A stretch of 11,818 nucleotides of DNA, from the NCBI GenBank assembly GCA_937894055.1, contig CALDHQ010000525.1, forward strand, positions 1 to 11,818, in the 5' to 3' direction. The position numbers were made by a program, and so were the translations under genes. Each line of letters begins with the position of its first letter. Position 1 is the first letter of the stretch. The DNA comes from an uncultured Polymorphobacter sp. GTDB taxonomy: Bacteria; Pseudomonadota; Alphaproteobacteria; Sphingomonadales; Sphingomonadaceae. This document shows positions 1 to 7,692 of this stretch, piece after piece. Under the pieces are notes generated by a model that had not been told where the DNA came from, searched no databases, and saw only the letters and a program-made list of their open reading frames with translations.

Positions 1-142
1 CCGCCAGGGTTAGGTTGCCAATTTCCTGAGCGGGCAGGAAGAAATCCCGCCACTGCTGCGGTCCGTGAGTGGGGCGTGGGGCTTGCGCCGGGCGATCCGA
101 CGACTTGGTCTTGCGCGGCGCTGCCGATTCATCCTCTTGCAT
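1..142 (-). CDS. Possible N-terminus of an unidentified protein, running off the left edge
   Basis: An ATG at 142-140 on the minus strand opens a frame with no stop before the window edge, giving 47 residues. The first 30 residues are hydrophilic and rich in Lys, Arg, Pro and Gln. They are followed by a more ordered stretch reading WRDFFLPAQEIGNLTLA. Codon third positions are mostly G or C, as in a real gene. I do not recognise the family. The frame overlaps the weak 5' half of the tssE fragment on the plus strand, so at most one of the two is real over 69-142. A loose GGACGAG lies just upstream of the ATG as a possible ribosome site. It could also be a shadow frame in GC-rich DNA. Confidence 0.35.
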   Translation of the reverse strand, partial: MQEDESAAPRKTKSSDRPAQAPRPTHGPQQWRDFFLPAQEIGNLTLA

Positions 143-329
143 GGAACTCGTCCGATGGCCGGTCGAACGGCTGAAATCGCCACGCATCCAGATCGCCGAA
201 GGCGCTCAGGAAGTGTTGTCGCTGAGTTTCAGCCTTGAGGGCCTGGTGGCCATTGACGATCGCGACATACCCATCCACCTGGCGACCCGGGTTTCTTCCG
301 ACGGCCGCGTGTCTCTGGCGATGCAATAA
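69..329 (+). CDS. tssE: TssE-like T6SS baseplate subunit, C-terminal part
   Basis: The last ~60 residues fit the C-terminus of TssE, the gp25-like wedge protein of the type VI secretion baseplate. The stretch from LKSPRIQI to the end sits where TssE has its 'FEPRL' segment and final beta strands (LSLSFSLEGLV, then IPIHLATRV). The gene ends 5 bases before the tssF start, the usual tssE-tssF order. Only 86 codons are open, from a GTG at 69 directly after a TGA at 66-68. TssE is normally about 130-170 residues, so the N-terminal half is missing, either by frameshift or because the sequence upstream of ~140 is unrelated. The first ~24 residues of this frame may not be real. Family assignment is from memory of the motif and from context. 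Confidence 0.55.
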   Translation: MGRGACAGRSDDLVLRGAADSSSCMELVRWPVERLKSPRIQIAEGAQEVLSLSFSLEGLVAIDDRDIPIHLATRVSSDGRVSLAMQ

Positions 330-334
330 CTCCG

Positions 335-979
335 ATGCTGAATAATCATTATCAAAGCGAACTCAACCAACTGCGCCGTCTGGCCGACGAGTTCGCCCGC
401 AACAATCCGGCACTTGCACCCCTGTTGGGCCCCGACTCGGCGAGCGATCCGGATGTCGAGCGCCTGCTCGAAGGCGTGGCCTTCCTCACCGGAATGGTGC
501 GCCAGCGGCTGGATGACGAATTTCCCGAATTCATTCAGGAAATCGCTCAGCTGCTCTACCCGCATTATCTGCAACCTCTGCCGTGTATGACGCTGCTGCA
601 ATTCGAACCGCGCGTCGCCCTTCAGGAGTCGCTGAACATTCCCGCCGGCTGCGAAGTGGCTTCGGTGCCCATCGATGGCCAGCGCGTCAGTTTCCGCAGC
701 ACCTTCGGGGTCAATCTGGAGCCGTTGAAGCTGGATGCTGTGCGTTGGGAAGGTGGCACTGGCGCCGAGCGCAGTCTGCTGCTGGATTTCACCTTTACTG
801 CCGCCAAGCCCGAAGAGTGGAAAGCCGACAGCCTGTGCTTTTATCTGGGCGATGGTCTGGCCGAAGCCTGCATGCTGCTGCGGTTACTGCAGCTGAACCT
901 GCGCGAAATCCGCGTGTCCGCGCCCGGCCAGCCCATGACGATGCTGCCGGCCGCTAACTTGCGCGCCATCGGCTTCGAC
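335..979 (+). other. tssF: tssF 5' fragment (T6SS baseplate protein TssF/VasA/ImpG, residues 1-215)
   Basis: TssF forms the baseplate wedge with TssE, TssG and TssK in the cytoplasm. The N-terminal hallmarks are present: an ELNQLRRLADEFARNNP helix at residues 9-25, LAPLLGPDSASDPDVERLLEGVAFL (written here only as a family signature near residues 27-52), then EFPEFIQEIAQLLYPHYLQP near residues 63-82, followed by a PxxxLLQFEP-like strand. The fragment stops just where TssF proteins continue with a DE-ALLPY-type segment. The next ~380 residues, including the part contacting TssG, are absent. Confidence 0.85.
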
Positions 980-2050
980 CGCTTCACGCCGCCGCATGCC
1001 ATGGGGTCGAGTCATGGCGAAACGCGCATCACGCGGCAGGCGATCGGCGAGGGCGCTGGCTATGTGCCGCTGGTGCTGCGGTCGCATCAAATCTGGGACG
1101 AGCTCGAGGCTGCGACCGGCACGCGGCTGATCACGCGCTGCGGGTTTCTGGCGATCGCCGCAGCCGACGCACGCGCCGAAATGCACGGCAAGACCGGCTT
1201 TGTCGAAACGACGATTGCCGCCGCACGGCTGCACGGTATCGTCCACGAACTGCCGACGGCGGCCGAGGCCGCGCTGCGCTTCCCGCAATTCGCACTGCGC
1301 GGCGATGAGACCTGCTATTACGAGCCCGGCGGCGGCTATGTTCACCCCGAAGCCTGCATCGCGGCGCAATTGCGTGAGGCGCAGCGGCTGGGTGCCGCGC
1401 TGCAGCTTGATACCCGGGTGCATGCAGTGGTTCGCAATGGTGCCGGGGTGCGCGTCGAAACATCTGCCGGCAATTTCCACGCCGCTCGCGCGGTCGTCGC
1501 GGCGGGGGCCTGGGTTGGGGACTTTGCCGGCGCAGCGCTGCGGCCAAACTTCGCTGTCCACCGACAGGTGCTGCATTGGCTGCCCGTGGAGGCGCCCGGG
1601 CTGTTCGCCCCGGATGCCGCGCCAGTCTTCATCTGGAGCTACGGCACCGACGCCGAAGACCAGCTCTACGGCTTCCCGCCACTGCCCGGTGCCACATCAA
1701 TGAAATGCGCCGCCGAATATTACCGCAGCACCATCGACCCCGACAGCGACTGGCGCGACATCGGCGCGGATGAAGCTGCAGCGTTCTACACCCGCCATGT
1801 AGCAGGCCGCATCAACGGCGTCGGCGCAGTGGCAGCGCGGTCGCAGGCCTGCATCTACACCGTCACGCCCGACGGCGATTTCGTCATCGACGACTTGGAC
1901 AGCGCGCCGGTCACGCTGGTTTCCGCCTGCTCGGGACACGGCTTCAAGCACTCGGCAGCCATCGGCGAGGCCGTTGCAGCGCAGCTAACCGGATCATCGT
2001 CGCTGCTCTCCGCCGGGCTGTTCGCCGCCAGGCGCTTCGCCGGCGTCTAG
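335..2050 (+). CDS. Chimeric ORF: TssF N-terminus joined in-frame to an FAD-dependent amine oxidase
   Basis: One open frame of 571 codons encodes two unrelated partial proteins. Residues 1-215 are the start of TssF, the T6SS baseplate protein (normally about 600 residues). Residues from about 214 are a monomeric sarcosine oxidase/N-methyltryptophan oxidase (SolA-like) flavoenzyme that lacks its first ~30 residues. Those residues carry the GxGxxG dinucleotide-binding motif, so FAD binding should fail, while TssF lacks about two thirds of its length. The join lies at the codons for G213-F214-D215 (971-979), where both families can read 'G-(F/L)-D'. It is most likely an assembly or library chimera between two organisms. 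A genuine recombination product would be a non-functional fusion. The ORF converges on the sigma54 regulator gene, with 7 bases between the stops. Confidence 0.85.
   Translation: MLNNHYQSELNQLRRLADEFARNNPALAPLLGPDSASDPDVERLLEGVAFLTGMVRQRLDDEFPEFIQEIAQLLYPHYLQPLPCMTLLQFEPRVALQESLNIPAGCEVASVPIDGQRVSFRSTFGVNLEPLKLDAVRWEGGTGAERSLLLDFTFTAAKPEEWKADSLCFYLGDGLAEACMLLRLLQLNLREIRVSAPGQPMTMLPAANLRAIGFDRFTPPHAMGSSHGETRITRQAIGEGAGYVPLVLRSHQIWDELEAATGTRLITRCGFLAIAAADARAEMHGKTGFVETTIAAARLHGIVHELPTAAEAALRFPQFALRGDETCYYEPGGGYVHPEACIAAQLREAQRLGAALQLDTRVHAVVRNGAGVRVETSAGNFHAARAVVAAGAWVGDFAGAALRPNFAVHRQVLHWLPVEAPGLFAPDAAPVFIWSYGTDAEDQLYGFPPLPGATSMKCAAEYYRSTIDPDSDWRDIGADEAAAFYTRHVAGRINGVGAVAARSQACIYTVTPDGDFVIDDLDSAPVTLVSACSGHGFKHSAAIGEAVAAQLTGSSSLLSAGLFAARRFAGV
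971..979. other. Chimeric join between tssF and the oxidase
   Basis: The nine bases for Gly-Phe-Asp are the last that fit TssF and nearly the first that fit the oxidase, whose family has a Gly-(Leu/Phe)-Asp-Arg-Phe segment at the end of its Rossmann beta-2 strand. A short microhomology here would allow either an assembly join or illegitimate recombination. No transposase, repeat or integrase site is visible around it. Confidence 0.7.
977..2050 (+). other. SolA/sarcosine oxidase-type flavoenzyme, N-terminally truncated
   Basis: From residue 216 the frame matches the monomeric sarcosine oxidase/N-methyltryptophan oxidase family, which oxidises N-methyl amines with covalent FAD and releases H2O2. 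Visible landmarks: RFTPPHAMGSSHGETRI (216-232), with arginines R231 and R234 at the positions of the MSOX substrate-site Arg49/Arg52 pair; C506 in QACIYTVTPDGDF, matching the cysteine that binds the flavin 8-alpha carbon; and SGHGFK with K538, the conserved C-terminal lysine motif. The Rossmann N-terminus with GxGxxG is missing because the frame upstream is tssF. The substrate cannot be told from sequence. In the source genome the complete gene is probably an ordinary convergent neighbour of the sigma54 regulator. Confidence 0.85.
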
Positions 2051-2057
2051 CACCGCC

Positions 2058-3473
2058 TCAGGCGGCGAGGCCGCTCCAGCGTTCGCGCTTGCGGTAGAGC
2101 GTCGACGGGCTGATGCCGAGGCTGCGCGCTGCCGCCGGCAGGCTGCCGTTATTGGCCTCGATGACATGCTCGATGACCAGCCGCTCGATGGCATCGAGCG
2201 TCAGCCCGGAAAGGCTTTCAATCCCCGGCGGTGCATAGGTCGACGGGTTGGTCATCCCGAACAACGCACCTTCGGCGGCCAGCGCCGGGCGCGCTGGTGC
2301 CGTGGCGAAATCGGCGAGATTGAGCGCCGGCCCTTCCGACATGACGACCGCGCGCCGGATGACATTCTGCAGCTCGCGGACATTGCCCGGCCAGTTGTAC
2401 GCACCGAGCTTGGCCTGGACATCGACTGACAGCGGATCGAAGTGCTTGTGCTCCTCGCGCGCGAAGCGTTCGAGGAACGCCTGCGCCAATTGGATGACGT
2501 CGCCGCCGCGTTCGCGCAGCGCCGGCATTTCGAGCGGGATGACCGCGAGCCGGTAGAACAGATCCTCGCGGAAACGGCCGGCAGCGACTTCGGCGGTCGG
2601 GTCGCGGTTGGTGGCGCAGATGACGCGCACATCGACCGGCTCGGGCTTGCTGCTGCCGACGCGCTGGATCATGCCGGTCTGCAGGAAACGCAGCAGCTTG
2701 ACCTGCAGCTTGAGCTCCATTTCGCAGATTTCGTCGAGGAACAGCGTGCCGCCATCGGCTTCCTTGGCGGCACCGAGGCGGTTGTCGATGGCGCCGGTGA
2801 AGGCGCCCTTGATATGGCCGAACAGTTCGGATTCGAGCAGATTTTCAGGGATAGCGCCGCAGTTGATCGCCACGAACGGCCGCTCGTGACGCCGGCTGGC
2901 ACGGTGGATGGCCTCGGCCGCGACTTCCTTGCCGCTGCCGCTTTCGCCGGTGATGAACACCGTTGCCCTCGAATTGGCGACGCTTTCGATGGCGCGATAG
3001 ACCGCTTGCATGGCGCTCGAGCGCCCGATGAATCCCTGGAAATTGTCGCGTGTCGTCAGCGAGCGGACGACCTTGACCTCTTCGGCGAGCACATGGTGCT
3101 CAGCGGCGTTGCGGACTGTTGTCAGCAAGCGCTCGGCGGCGAGCGGCTTGACGAGGAAGTCATAGGTGCCGAGCCGCATGGCAGCGATGGCGCGCTTGAT
3201 CGAACCGTCCGAGGTAATGACGATGACGCTGCTTTTTTCAGCGAGTTCGGGCTGTCCCGCCAACCAGTCGAGGCCGTCGCAATCGGGCAGCTGCAAATCG
3301 AGCAACACGACATCATAGGGTTCTGTCGCACTATCGATGAGTTGGCGTGCCGCGGCGCCGCTGTCGGCAATGTCGACGATGTGGCCGACACCCTCGAGAT
3401 GCGCGGCATAGGTCATGGCGAGCGAGGCAATGTCCTCGACAACCAGGATGCGTGCGGCGAACGTCGGCGTCAT
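2058..3473 (-). CDS. LuxO/NtrC-type sigma54-dependent response regulator
   Basis: A 471-residue enhancer-binding protein with three domains. The receiver (about 8-125) has acidic-pocket E13/D14, phospho-acceptor D59 in [11 protein letters not shown]87/S88 and K109. The AAA+ domain (about 148-375) has Walker A GESGSGKE (176-183), the sigma54-contact loop GAFTGA (223-228), Walker B LFLDE (244-248) and the GNVRELQN segment (363-370). The C-terminal Fis-type helix-turn-helix (about 432-468) ends in [15 protein letters not shown] and resembles LuxO. Its ATG overlaps the H-NOX stop as TAATG, so the two genes are co-transcribed and translationally coupled. I infer that it receives phosphate from the HPt domains encoded at 8433-11818 and acts at the sigma54 promoters before the H-NOX and pilin genes, including its own. 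All motifs needed for activity are intact. Confidence 0.93.
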   Translation of the reverse strand: MTPTFAARILVVEDIASLAMTYAAHLEGVGHIVDIADSGAAARQLIDSATEPYDVVLLDLQLPDCDGLDWLAGQPELAEKSSVIVITSDGSIKRAIAAMRLGTYDFLVKPLAAERLLTTVRNAAEHHVLAEEVKVVRSLTTRDNFQGFIGRSSAMQAVYRAIESVANSRATVFITGESGSGKEVAAEAIHRASRRHERPFVAINCGAIPENLLESELFGHIKGAFTGAIDNRLGAAKEADGGTLFLDEICEMELKLQVKLLRFLQTGMIQRVGSSKPEPVDVRVICATNRDPTAEVAAGRFREDLFYRLAVIPLEMPALRERGGDVIQLAQAFLERFAREEHKHFDPLSVDVQAKLGAYNWPGNVRELQNVIRRAVVMSEGPALNLADFATAPARPALAAEGALFGMTNPSTYAPPGIESLSGLTLDAIERLVIEHVIEANNGSLPAAARSLGISPSTLYRKRERWSGLAA

Positions 3474-4015
3474 TACAGTCTACTCGCTCCAGAAATCACG
3501 AAGGTTGCGGCATCGGCGCGGGCGTCGGGGGCCCAGCTCAACTGGCGCGGATCGCCGTAGGTGTCCAGGCAAGCGCGGATCAAACCATAGGCAATGTGCG
3601 CCATCGGCCGATGCGACTTGTAGCTGACGACAAGCTCGTTGCCGTTGTTGACCGCCTCGAGCTGCGGCGGCTTGGCATCGGGGTAAAGCACGCGCACTTC
3701 CTCGTGGATGTGCGAGCCGACGTGCATCAGCAGCGCGTCGGCACTGGCGTAGCGCGCCATGATATCGGGGAACAGCACATGGAAACGCCCGTACAGCCAG
3801 CTGCCATAGTCTTCGCAGATCTGCGCACCCTCGGTGCCACTCAGTCGCGCCGCGATTGTGACCATCTTCAGCGCATCGGCGCTCGGATAATTGCCGACAC
3901 TGGTGAATGCTCCGTCATTGTCGAGGTCGCTATCGGTGATGACCGCATCGGCGAACTCGATACCGTAGCGGGTTTCGAGAAACTCGACCAACTCGGTGAA
4001 AATAATGCCCTTCAC
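3473..4015 (-). CDS. hnoX: H-NOX heme nitric-oxide sensor
   Basis: A stand-alone H-NOX (HNOB) domain of 180 residues, the normal size. It is a cytosolic heme protein that binds NO and typically controls a partner histidine kinase or cyclase. Visible features: the KGIIFTELVEF start, proximal heme ligand H104 in SHIHEEVRVLYPDA, and the propionate-binding YxSxR motif (Y132, S134, R136). The position equivalent to the O2-stabilising distal Tyr (five after the motif Arg) is I141, so NO selectivity is expected. The start is GTG at 4015-4013, ten bases after an AGGGGA ribosome site (4031-4026). An ATG at 4096 would add 27 residues, but it lies upstream of the sigma54 start site and has no H-NOX homology. 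It is first in an operon with the sigma54 regulator (1-base overlap). Confidence 0.92.
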   Translation of the reverse strand: MKGIIFTELVEFLETRYGIEFADAVITDSDLDNDGAFTSVGNYPSADALKMVTIAARLSGTEGAQICEDYGSWLYGRFHVLFPDIMARYASADALLMHVGSHIHEEVRVLYPDAKPPQLEAVNNGNELVVSYKSHRPMAHIAYGLIRACLDTYGDPRQLSWAPDARADAATFVISGASRL

Positions 4016-4025
4016 GGTAGGATAT

Positions 4026-4031
4026 TCCCCT
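4026..4031 (-). promoter_or_regulatory. Ribosome binding site deciding the H-NOX GTG start
   Basis: AGGGGA on the minus strand sits 10 bases before the GTG at 4015. It selects the short start, which begins exactly where H-NOX family proteins begin, over the upstream in-frame ATG at 4096. Confidence 0.7.
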
Positions 4032-4069
4032 GTAACGCCAAGACTCACGGCGCCTGACAAACTGTTCAA

Positions 4070-4085
4070 TGCAAACAGCATGCCA
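4070..4085 (-). promoter_or_regulatory. Sigma54 (-24/-12) promoter of the H-NOX-regulator operon
   Basis: Minus-strand TGGCATG-CTGT-TTGCA. The invariant GG (4084-4083) and GC (4072-4071) are separated by exactly 10 bases, matching the consensus TGGCACG-N4-TTGCA at all but one position. Transcription should begin near 4059, leaving a leader of about 44 bases before the GTG at 4015. Because the operon encodes a sigma54 activator, this suggests autoregulation. Confidence 0.8.
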
Positions 4086-4118
4086 AGCCAACGCACAGCG
4101 CATCAGACATATACATGG

Positions 4119-4131
4119 TTGCAATATGCGA
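4119..4131. promoter_or_regulatory. Candidate activator-binding dyad H1 (LuxO-box-like)
   Basis: TTGCA-ATA-TGCGA, a 5-3-5 dyad with one arm mismatch. It is centred at 4125, about 66 bases upstream of the predicted sigma54 start. It matches TTGCR-N3-TGCRA, shared with three other sites in the window, and resembles the LuxO box TTGCA-N3-TGCAA. Confidence 0.6.
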
Positions 4132-4137
4132 TTTTCG

Positions 4138-4150
4138 TTGCGAATTGCAA
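4138..4150. promoter_or_regulatory. Candidate activator-binding dyad H2 (LuxO-box-like)
   Basis: TTGCG-AAT-TGCAA, centred at 4144. It is 19 bases centre to centre from dyad H1 and about 85 bases upstream of the predicted start. Two sites roughly two helical turns apart are the usual arrangement for oligomerising sigma54 activators. Confidence 0.6.
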
Positions 4151-4182
4151 TGATGGATCCACGGTTTTGCGACTGTCACCCT

Positions 4183-6783
4183 CTAGCGCCGAATGGTCAG
4201 AATACCGCCGCTTGCAAATTGCGAAGTCTCCGAAAGTGCCACGTCAACCGGCTTGTCGGCTGCTGCCGCCACCAGTTGATAACGGCCCAGAATGACCCCG
4301 TCGAAATAGACCTGGCCTTCGAAATCGCTGCGCGCCCGCGCCACCACACGCCCGCTGGTATCGCGCAGTTCGACCTCGATGCCGGGCAGCGCCTGCTCGA
4401 CATCGCCGTGCAGCCCGATGACCTGCGCTTCGATTTCACCGGTCGGGCGCAGCGGCACCGGCACTTCGAGCACCTGACCGGCGCGCACCGCGACGGTGAC
4501 GCCGGGCTGCGACGGGCGCAGATTGAGGTCGGGCAGCGAAGCCAGTTGCAGCTCCATGTCGAGCGGTCGCCCCGGCGTCAGGCCGCCGATGCGCGTGCGG
4601 CCGTCGGCGCCGGTGGCTTCGCGGCGCATGCTGCTGTCGACGAGAAACTGCGCGCCCTCGATATCGGGCTCGTCGGCGCCCTGCAGTCCGTCGCCGTCGC
4701 TGTCGGCAAACACGTGCGGCATGACGCTGCCGCTGCGTACCATGCCGTGCGTGGCGAGCGAGTAGCCGCGCTGCGGGTCGCGGTAGAGCGCTGCAGAAAC
4801 GCCCAGACCAACCTGCCAGCCGCCCGAATCGACCCCGGCGTTGGCGATCAGCGCGACCGGCCCGAGCCGCCGTTCGGCGCTGATAGCAGCCGTCGGCTGG
4901 CCGCGCTGGGCATCCCAGCCCAAGGCCAGACCGATGCTGCCGCTCGGCGTCGCGCGCGCGGCGGCAATGCCGATCTGTTGCAGTCGCGCCTGACGGTCGA
5001 CCTGCCAGTCAAGCCCGCCACGCAGCCGCCAGGCCCCGACCGACCGTGCCAATGCCAGATTGCCCATCAGCAGCTGGCTGGTATCGCCATACTGCGTGCG
5101 GCGTTCGTAAACGCTGTTCTGGCTGAGGCGCAGCGCACCGACGGCGAGCGCACTGCCAAGCTGGACGCGATCGACCGTGCTGCCGAGCCGCGCCACATCG
5201 CGCTGCCAGCCGAGCGTGACGGGCAGGCTGTAGCGCCCCAGCGGCAGCCGCGTTTCGGCAGAAAAGCCGATGCTGCGCGCCTGGTCGGCGATCTCGGACG
5301 GCAAGGCATCGCCGCTGAGCGAGCCATAGTCGGCGGCTTCGAACAGGATATTGGCCGCCCCGAGCTGGCGCGCGCCGCGCACCGCGACGGCGGGCCGTCC
5401 GCCGCCGTTGCCGGCGACGAGCACCGAGGCAAAACCGCCGAACACCGCGGCGTGCAGGCCTGCCGCCAGCGTCGGCCGCTCGCCGTTGAGCGGGGCGCGG
5501 ACATCGACGCGCATCGACACGCTGCCGGTCAGCCCGCGCGATACGGTCGCGAAGGCTACCGGGCCGGAGGCATTGGCGATCACGGCCGGCGGCCCGATCA
5601 GCGGCTTGCCGGTGTCGACGGCACCGAACGCATAGACAAATTCATTCTCGGGATTCAGCTCGGCACCGATGAAGCGCGTGAAGCGGCGTTCCTCGACTTC
5701 GCCGTGCGGACCGTACAGCCGGACGGTATAGTTGTTGGCACCGGCGCGCAGCGGTACCGCGGCAAAGACATAGTTGCCCTGCGTATCGGCGGTGCCGTCA
5801 AAGCCGATCAGGCGATCGTCGCGGTACAGCTCGGCTTCCCAGCCGCGCGGCAAAGGTCCACGCAAATCGATCGCATCGAACAGGTCGCCTTGCCACAGCG
5901 TCTGGTTCGAAACGATGACGCCGCGGCCACCCGCGGACGCGCCGATCAGCGGTTGCGCCGGCACGCTGATGTCGCCGATGGCAAAGTGCCGGGCGTGCAA
6001 CGGCCCCAGCATATCGCCGTCAGGACTGTCGCGGGCAAGCACCATGGCAAATGCCGAACCGCTCTGCGTGGCGAGCTGCGCCCGAAACCGGCCGGTCATG
6101 TTGAGCAGGTCGGCGCTGCCCTCGATGCCCAGCAGCCCCTCTGCGCCTTCGCTGCCATAACCCGCCCCCATCGCGACATCTATGGTCGGCGCGCTGACAT
6201 AGGCTTCCGGGTTGGCAATCCGCAGATAATCGGGGTGCTTGGGCTCGGGGGCCTGGAGCTTCGCGGTGCGCTGCTCAGCGCGGTCGAGCCGTGCCTGGAC
6301 GGGCAAGGGCTCGGTGGTTTCGAGTACGATGCGCAGGTTCGAGGTATCATCGCGCGCGGTCAGCGGCAGGATGCGGCTCCAGGCGTCGAGATCAAGACAG
6401 GCGCCTTCGGGCGAGGGTCGCAACGACGGGCCAAGCACAGCGGGATCGACGACAATTCGCCGTTCGGGGGCGTGCAACTGGATGACGATGACATCGCCTT
6501 CGAGGTGGTGATCGAGCTCGAGCGCATCGAATGTCGTGTCGACCGGCAGGCACGGGCCGTTCTCGCCGGCAAACGCCAGCATCGTGTCGCTCAGGACGTG
6601 CGTGCCGATCAGCAGTTCGACAATCGTCAGGTCATCGCGGCCGGCCTGTGCTTTCGGGCCGGCGACATGGCGTTCGGGCTCGGCACCGAACAGCGAATCG
6701 AAGACCTTGTCGTCCTTGGGTGCCGCCATGGCTGTCCCGGCCAGCAACAGCAAAGCTGCCAGCAAAAGCGCAAGACGTGCCAT
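4183..6783 (-). CDS. Outer-membrane fimbrial usher (chaperone-usher pathway)
   Basis: An 866-residue usher, the outer-membrane pore that receives chaperone-pilin complexes and assembles the pilus. A signal peptide spans residues 1-20, cut after AMA. The periplasmic N-terminal region holds a likely disulfide pair, C78 and C129. A long stretch of alternating short beta strands (about 190-690) fits the barrel, and the segment LYRDDRLIGFDGTADTQGNY (near 325) resembles the usher 'ELYRNG' motif. Near residue 695 there is an acidic DSDGDGLQGADE loop, like a calcium-binding DxDxDG repeat, followed by beta-rich carboxypeptidase-regulatory-like domains to the C-terminus (GRVVARARSDFEGQVYF). The usher belongs to the divergent ushers seen with DUF4402-type pilins rather than the FimD/PapC type. 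It starts 27 bases after the chaperone stop, third in the pilus operon. Confidence 0.85.
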   Translation of the reverse strand: MARLALLLAALLLLAGTAMAAPKDDKVFDSLFGAEPERHVAGPKAQAGRDDLTIVELLIGTHVLSDTMLAFAGENGPCLPVDTTFDALELDHHLEGDVIVIQLHAPERRIVVDPAVLGPSLRPSPEGACLDLDAWSRILPLTARDDTSNLRIVLETTEPLPVQARLDRAEQRTAKLQAPEPKHPDYLRIANPEAYVSAPTIDVAMGAGYGSEGAEGLLGIEGSADLLNMTGRFRAQLATQSGSAFAMVLARDSPDGDMLGPLHARHFAIGDISVPAQPLIGASAGGRGVIVSNQTLWQGDLFDAIDLRGPLPRGWEAELYRDDRLIGFDGTADTQGNYVFAAVPLRAGANNYTVRLYGPHGEVEERRFTRFIGAELNPENEFVYAFGAVDTGKPLIGPPAVIANASGPVAFATVSRGLTGSVSMRVDVRAPLNGERPTLAAGLHAAVFGGFASVLVAGNGGGRPAVAVRGARQLGAANILFEAADYGSLSGDALPSEIADQARSIGFSAETRLPLGRYSLPVTLGWQRDVARLGSTVDRVQLGSALAVGALRLSQNSVYERRTQYGDTSQLLMGNLALARSVGAWRLRGGLDWQVDRQARLQQIGIAAARATPSGSIGLALGWDAQRGQPTAAISAERRLGPVALIANAGVDSGGWQVGLGVSAALYRDPQRGYSLATHGMVRSGSVMPHVFADSDGDGLQGADEPDIEGAQFLVDSSMRREATGADGRTRIGGLTPGRPLDMELQLASLPDLNLRPSQPGVTVAVRAGQVLEVPVPLRPTGEIEAQVIGLHGDVEQALPGIEVELRDTSGRVVARARSDFEGQVYFDGVILGRYQLVAAAADKPVDVALSETSQFASGGILTIRR

Positions 6784-6810
6784 GGCGGTGCACCCGCGGG
6801 GGGCTATCCG

Positions 6811-7629
6811 TCAAAGTTTCAGGTTGCGGCTGGCGATCAGGCCCGGCGACTTGGCGTCGGTCGAGACATAGTCGATGCGCAGCGCGTGCCCGGCGATTTT
6901 CTGCCGGACGTCGGCGGGCAACGGCAGCAGCACGTCGCGGTCGCTGTTGGGGGTGTAGATGGCAATGCCGCGCACGACATAGACCGGCTGGCTCTGGCCA
7001 TCGAGCGTCAGGCGCAGGTCGCCATAGGTCGACCGCGTGCCGGTACGCGCCATCTTGACGACCAGCATGTCTTCGGGCGCGCGCGCCAGCGTCGCGCCGT
7101 CGATCGTCGCGGTGGCATCGAGCGTGCCGACGCGGATGATGACGGGGATGGTCAGCGACCGCACCGCCACCAGCTCGATCGACAGCGATTTGTCGTCAGC
7201 GGCTTCGCCGGGCTTGGCGGTTGCCTGCGCGGCGCCGGTGGGTGCCGACATCAGCCGCAAATGGCTGCGATACTCGCCAGGTGCGAGACCGGCTGGCGTG
7301 TCCACCGACACGCGAATGGTCTGGCGGGCGCCAGGTTCGAGAATGACGCGGCGCGGTGCGAAGCGGATCATGTCGGCCGCGAAGAGCTCGCCGGTGCGCG
7401 GGGTTTCGGCGGCTTCGAGTGCGCCGTCGCGGCGCATGCGGCGGTTTTCGACGGCAATGCGGAAAGCGGTCTGTTCATTGCCCTTGTTGACGAGGGTCAG
7501 CTCGGTGCTGCGTTCGCTGGGGCCCATGACGAGGCGCGTCGGCGCAATCATCAACTCGGCAGCGGCGGGAACGGCAGACACAGAAAGGGCGAGCGCCGCA
7601 AGCAGCGGCGAAAGGTGGGCAAGGCGCAT
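6811..7629 (-). CDS. PapD-like periplasmic pilus chaperone
   Basis: A 272-residue fimbrial chaperone that holds folded pilin subunits in the periplasm by donor-strand complementation. A signal peptide of about 24 residues ends PAAA, before ELMIAPTRLVM. R32 in TRLVM corresponds to the conserved N-terminal Arg of PapD that anchors the subunit C-terminus. Domain 1 has a typical RFAPRRVILEPGARQTIRV edge (about 89-107) and GEYRSHLRL (118-126). The classical IKLFYRP hinge is replaced by TIPVIIRVG, as expected of the non-classical chaperones. Domain 2 runs from about 170 to the C-terminus. The start is the ATG at 7629, preceded by AAGAGAG. It lies between the pilin and usher genes on the same strand; a stem-loop separates it from the pilin gene. 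Confidence 0.88.
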   Translation of the reverse strand: MRLAHLSPLLAALALSVSAVPAAAELMIAPTRLVMGPSERSTELTLVNKGNEQTAFRIAVENRRMRRDGALEAAETPRTGELFAADMIRFAPRRVILEPGARQTIRVSVDTPAGLAPGEYRSHLRLMSAPTGAAQATAKPGEAADDKSLSIELVAVRSLTIPVIIRVGTLDATATIDGATLARAPEDMLVVKMARTGTRSTYGDLRLTLDGQSQPVYVVRGIAIYTPNSDRDVLLPLPADVRQKIAGHALRIDYVSTDAKSPGLIASRNLKL

Positions 7630-7692
7630 GGCAGGGCTCTCTTGCTAAGGGGGAGGGGATCGCGGCGCAGGGCGCGCGCAAGTGGCGGGGTC

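Noticed and set aside
2053..2065. Hairpin CCGCC-TCA-GGCGG between the convergent stops of the oxidase and the regulator
   Set aside because: The stem is only 5 bp with no T tract on either strand, and most of it lies inside the regulator's last codons; too weak to call a terminator.
2442..3560. A 372-codon plus-strand frame opposite the sigma54 regulator
   Set aside because: It is antisense to intact receiver and AAA+ motifs and has no recognisable domain; a compositional shadow.
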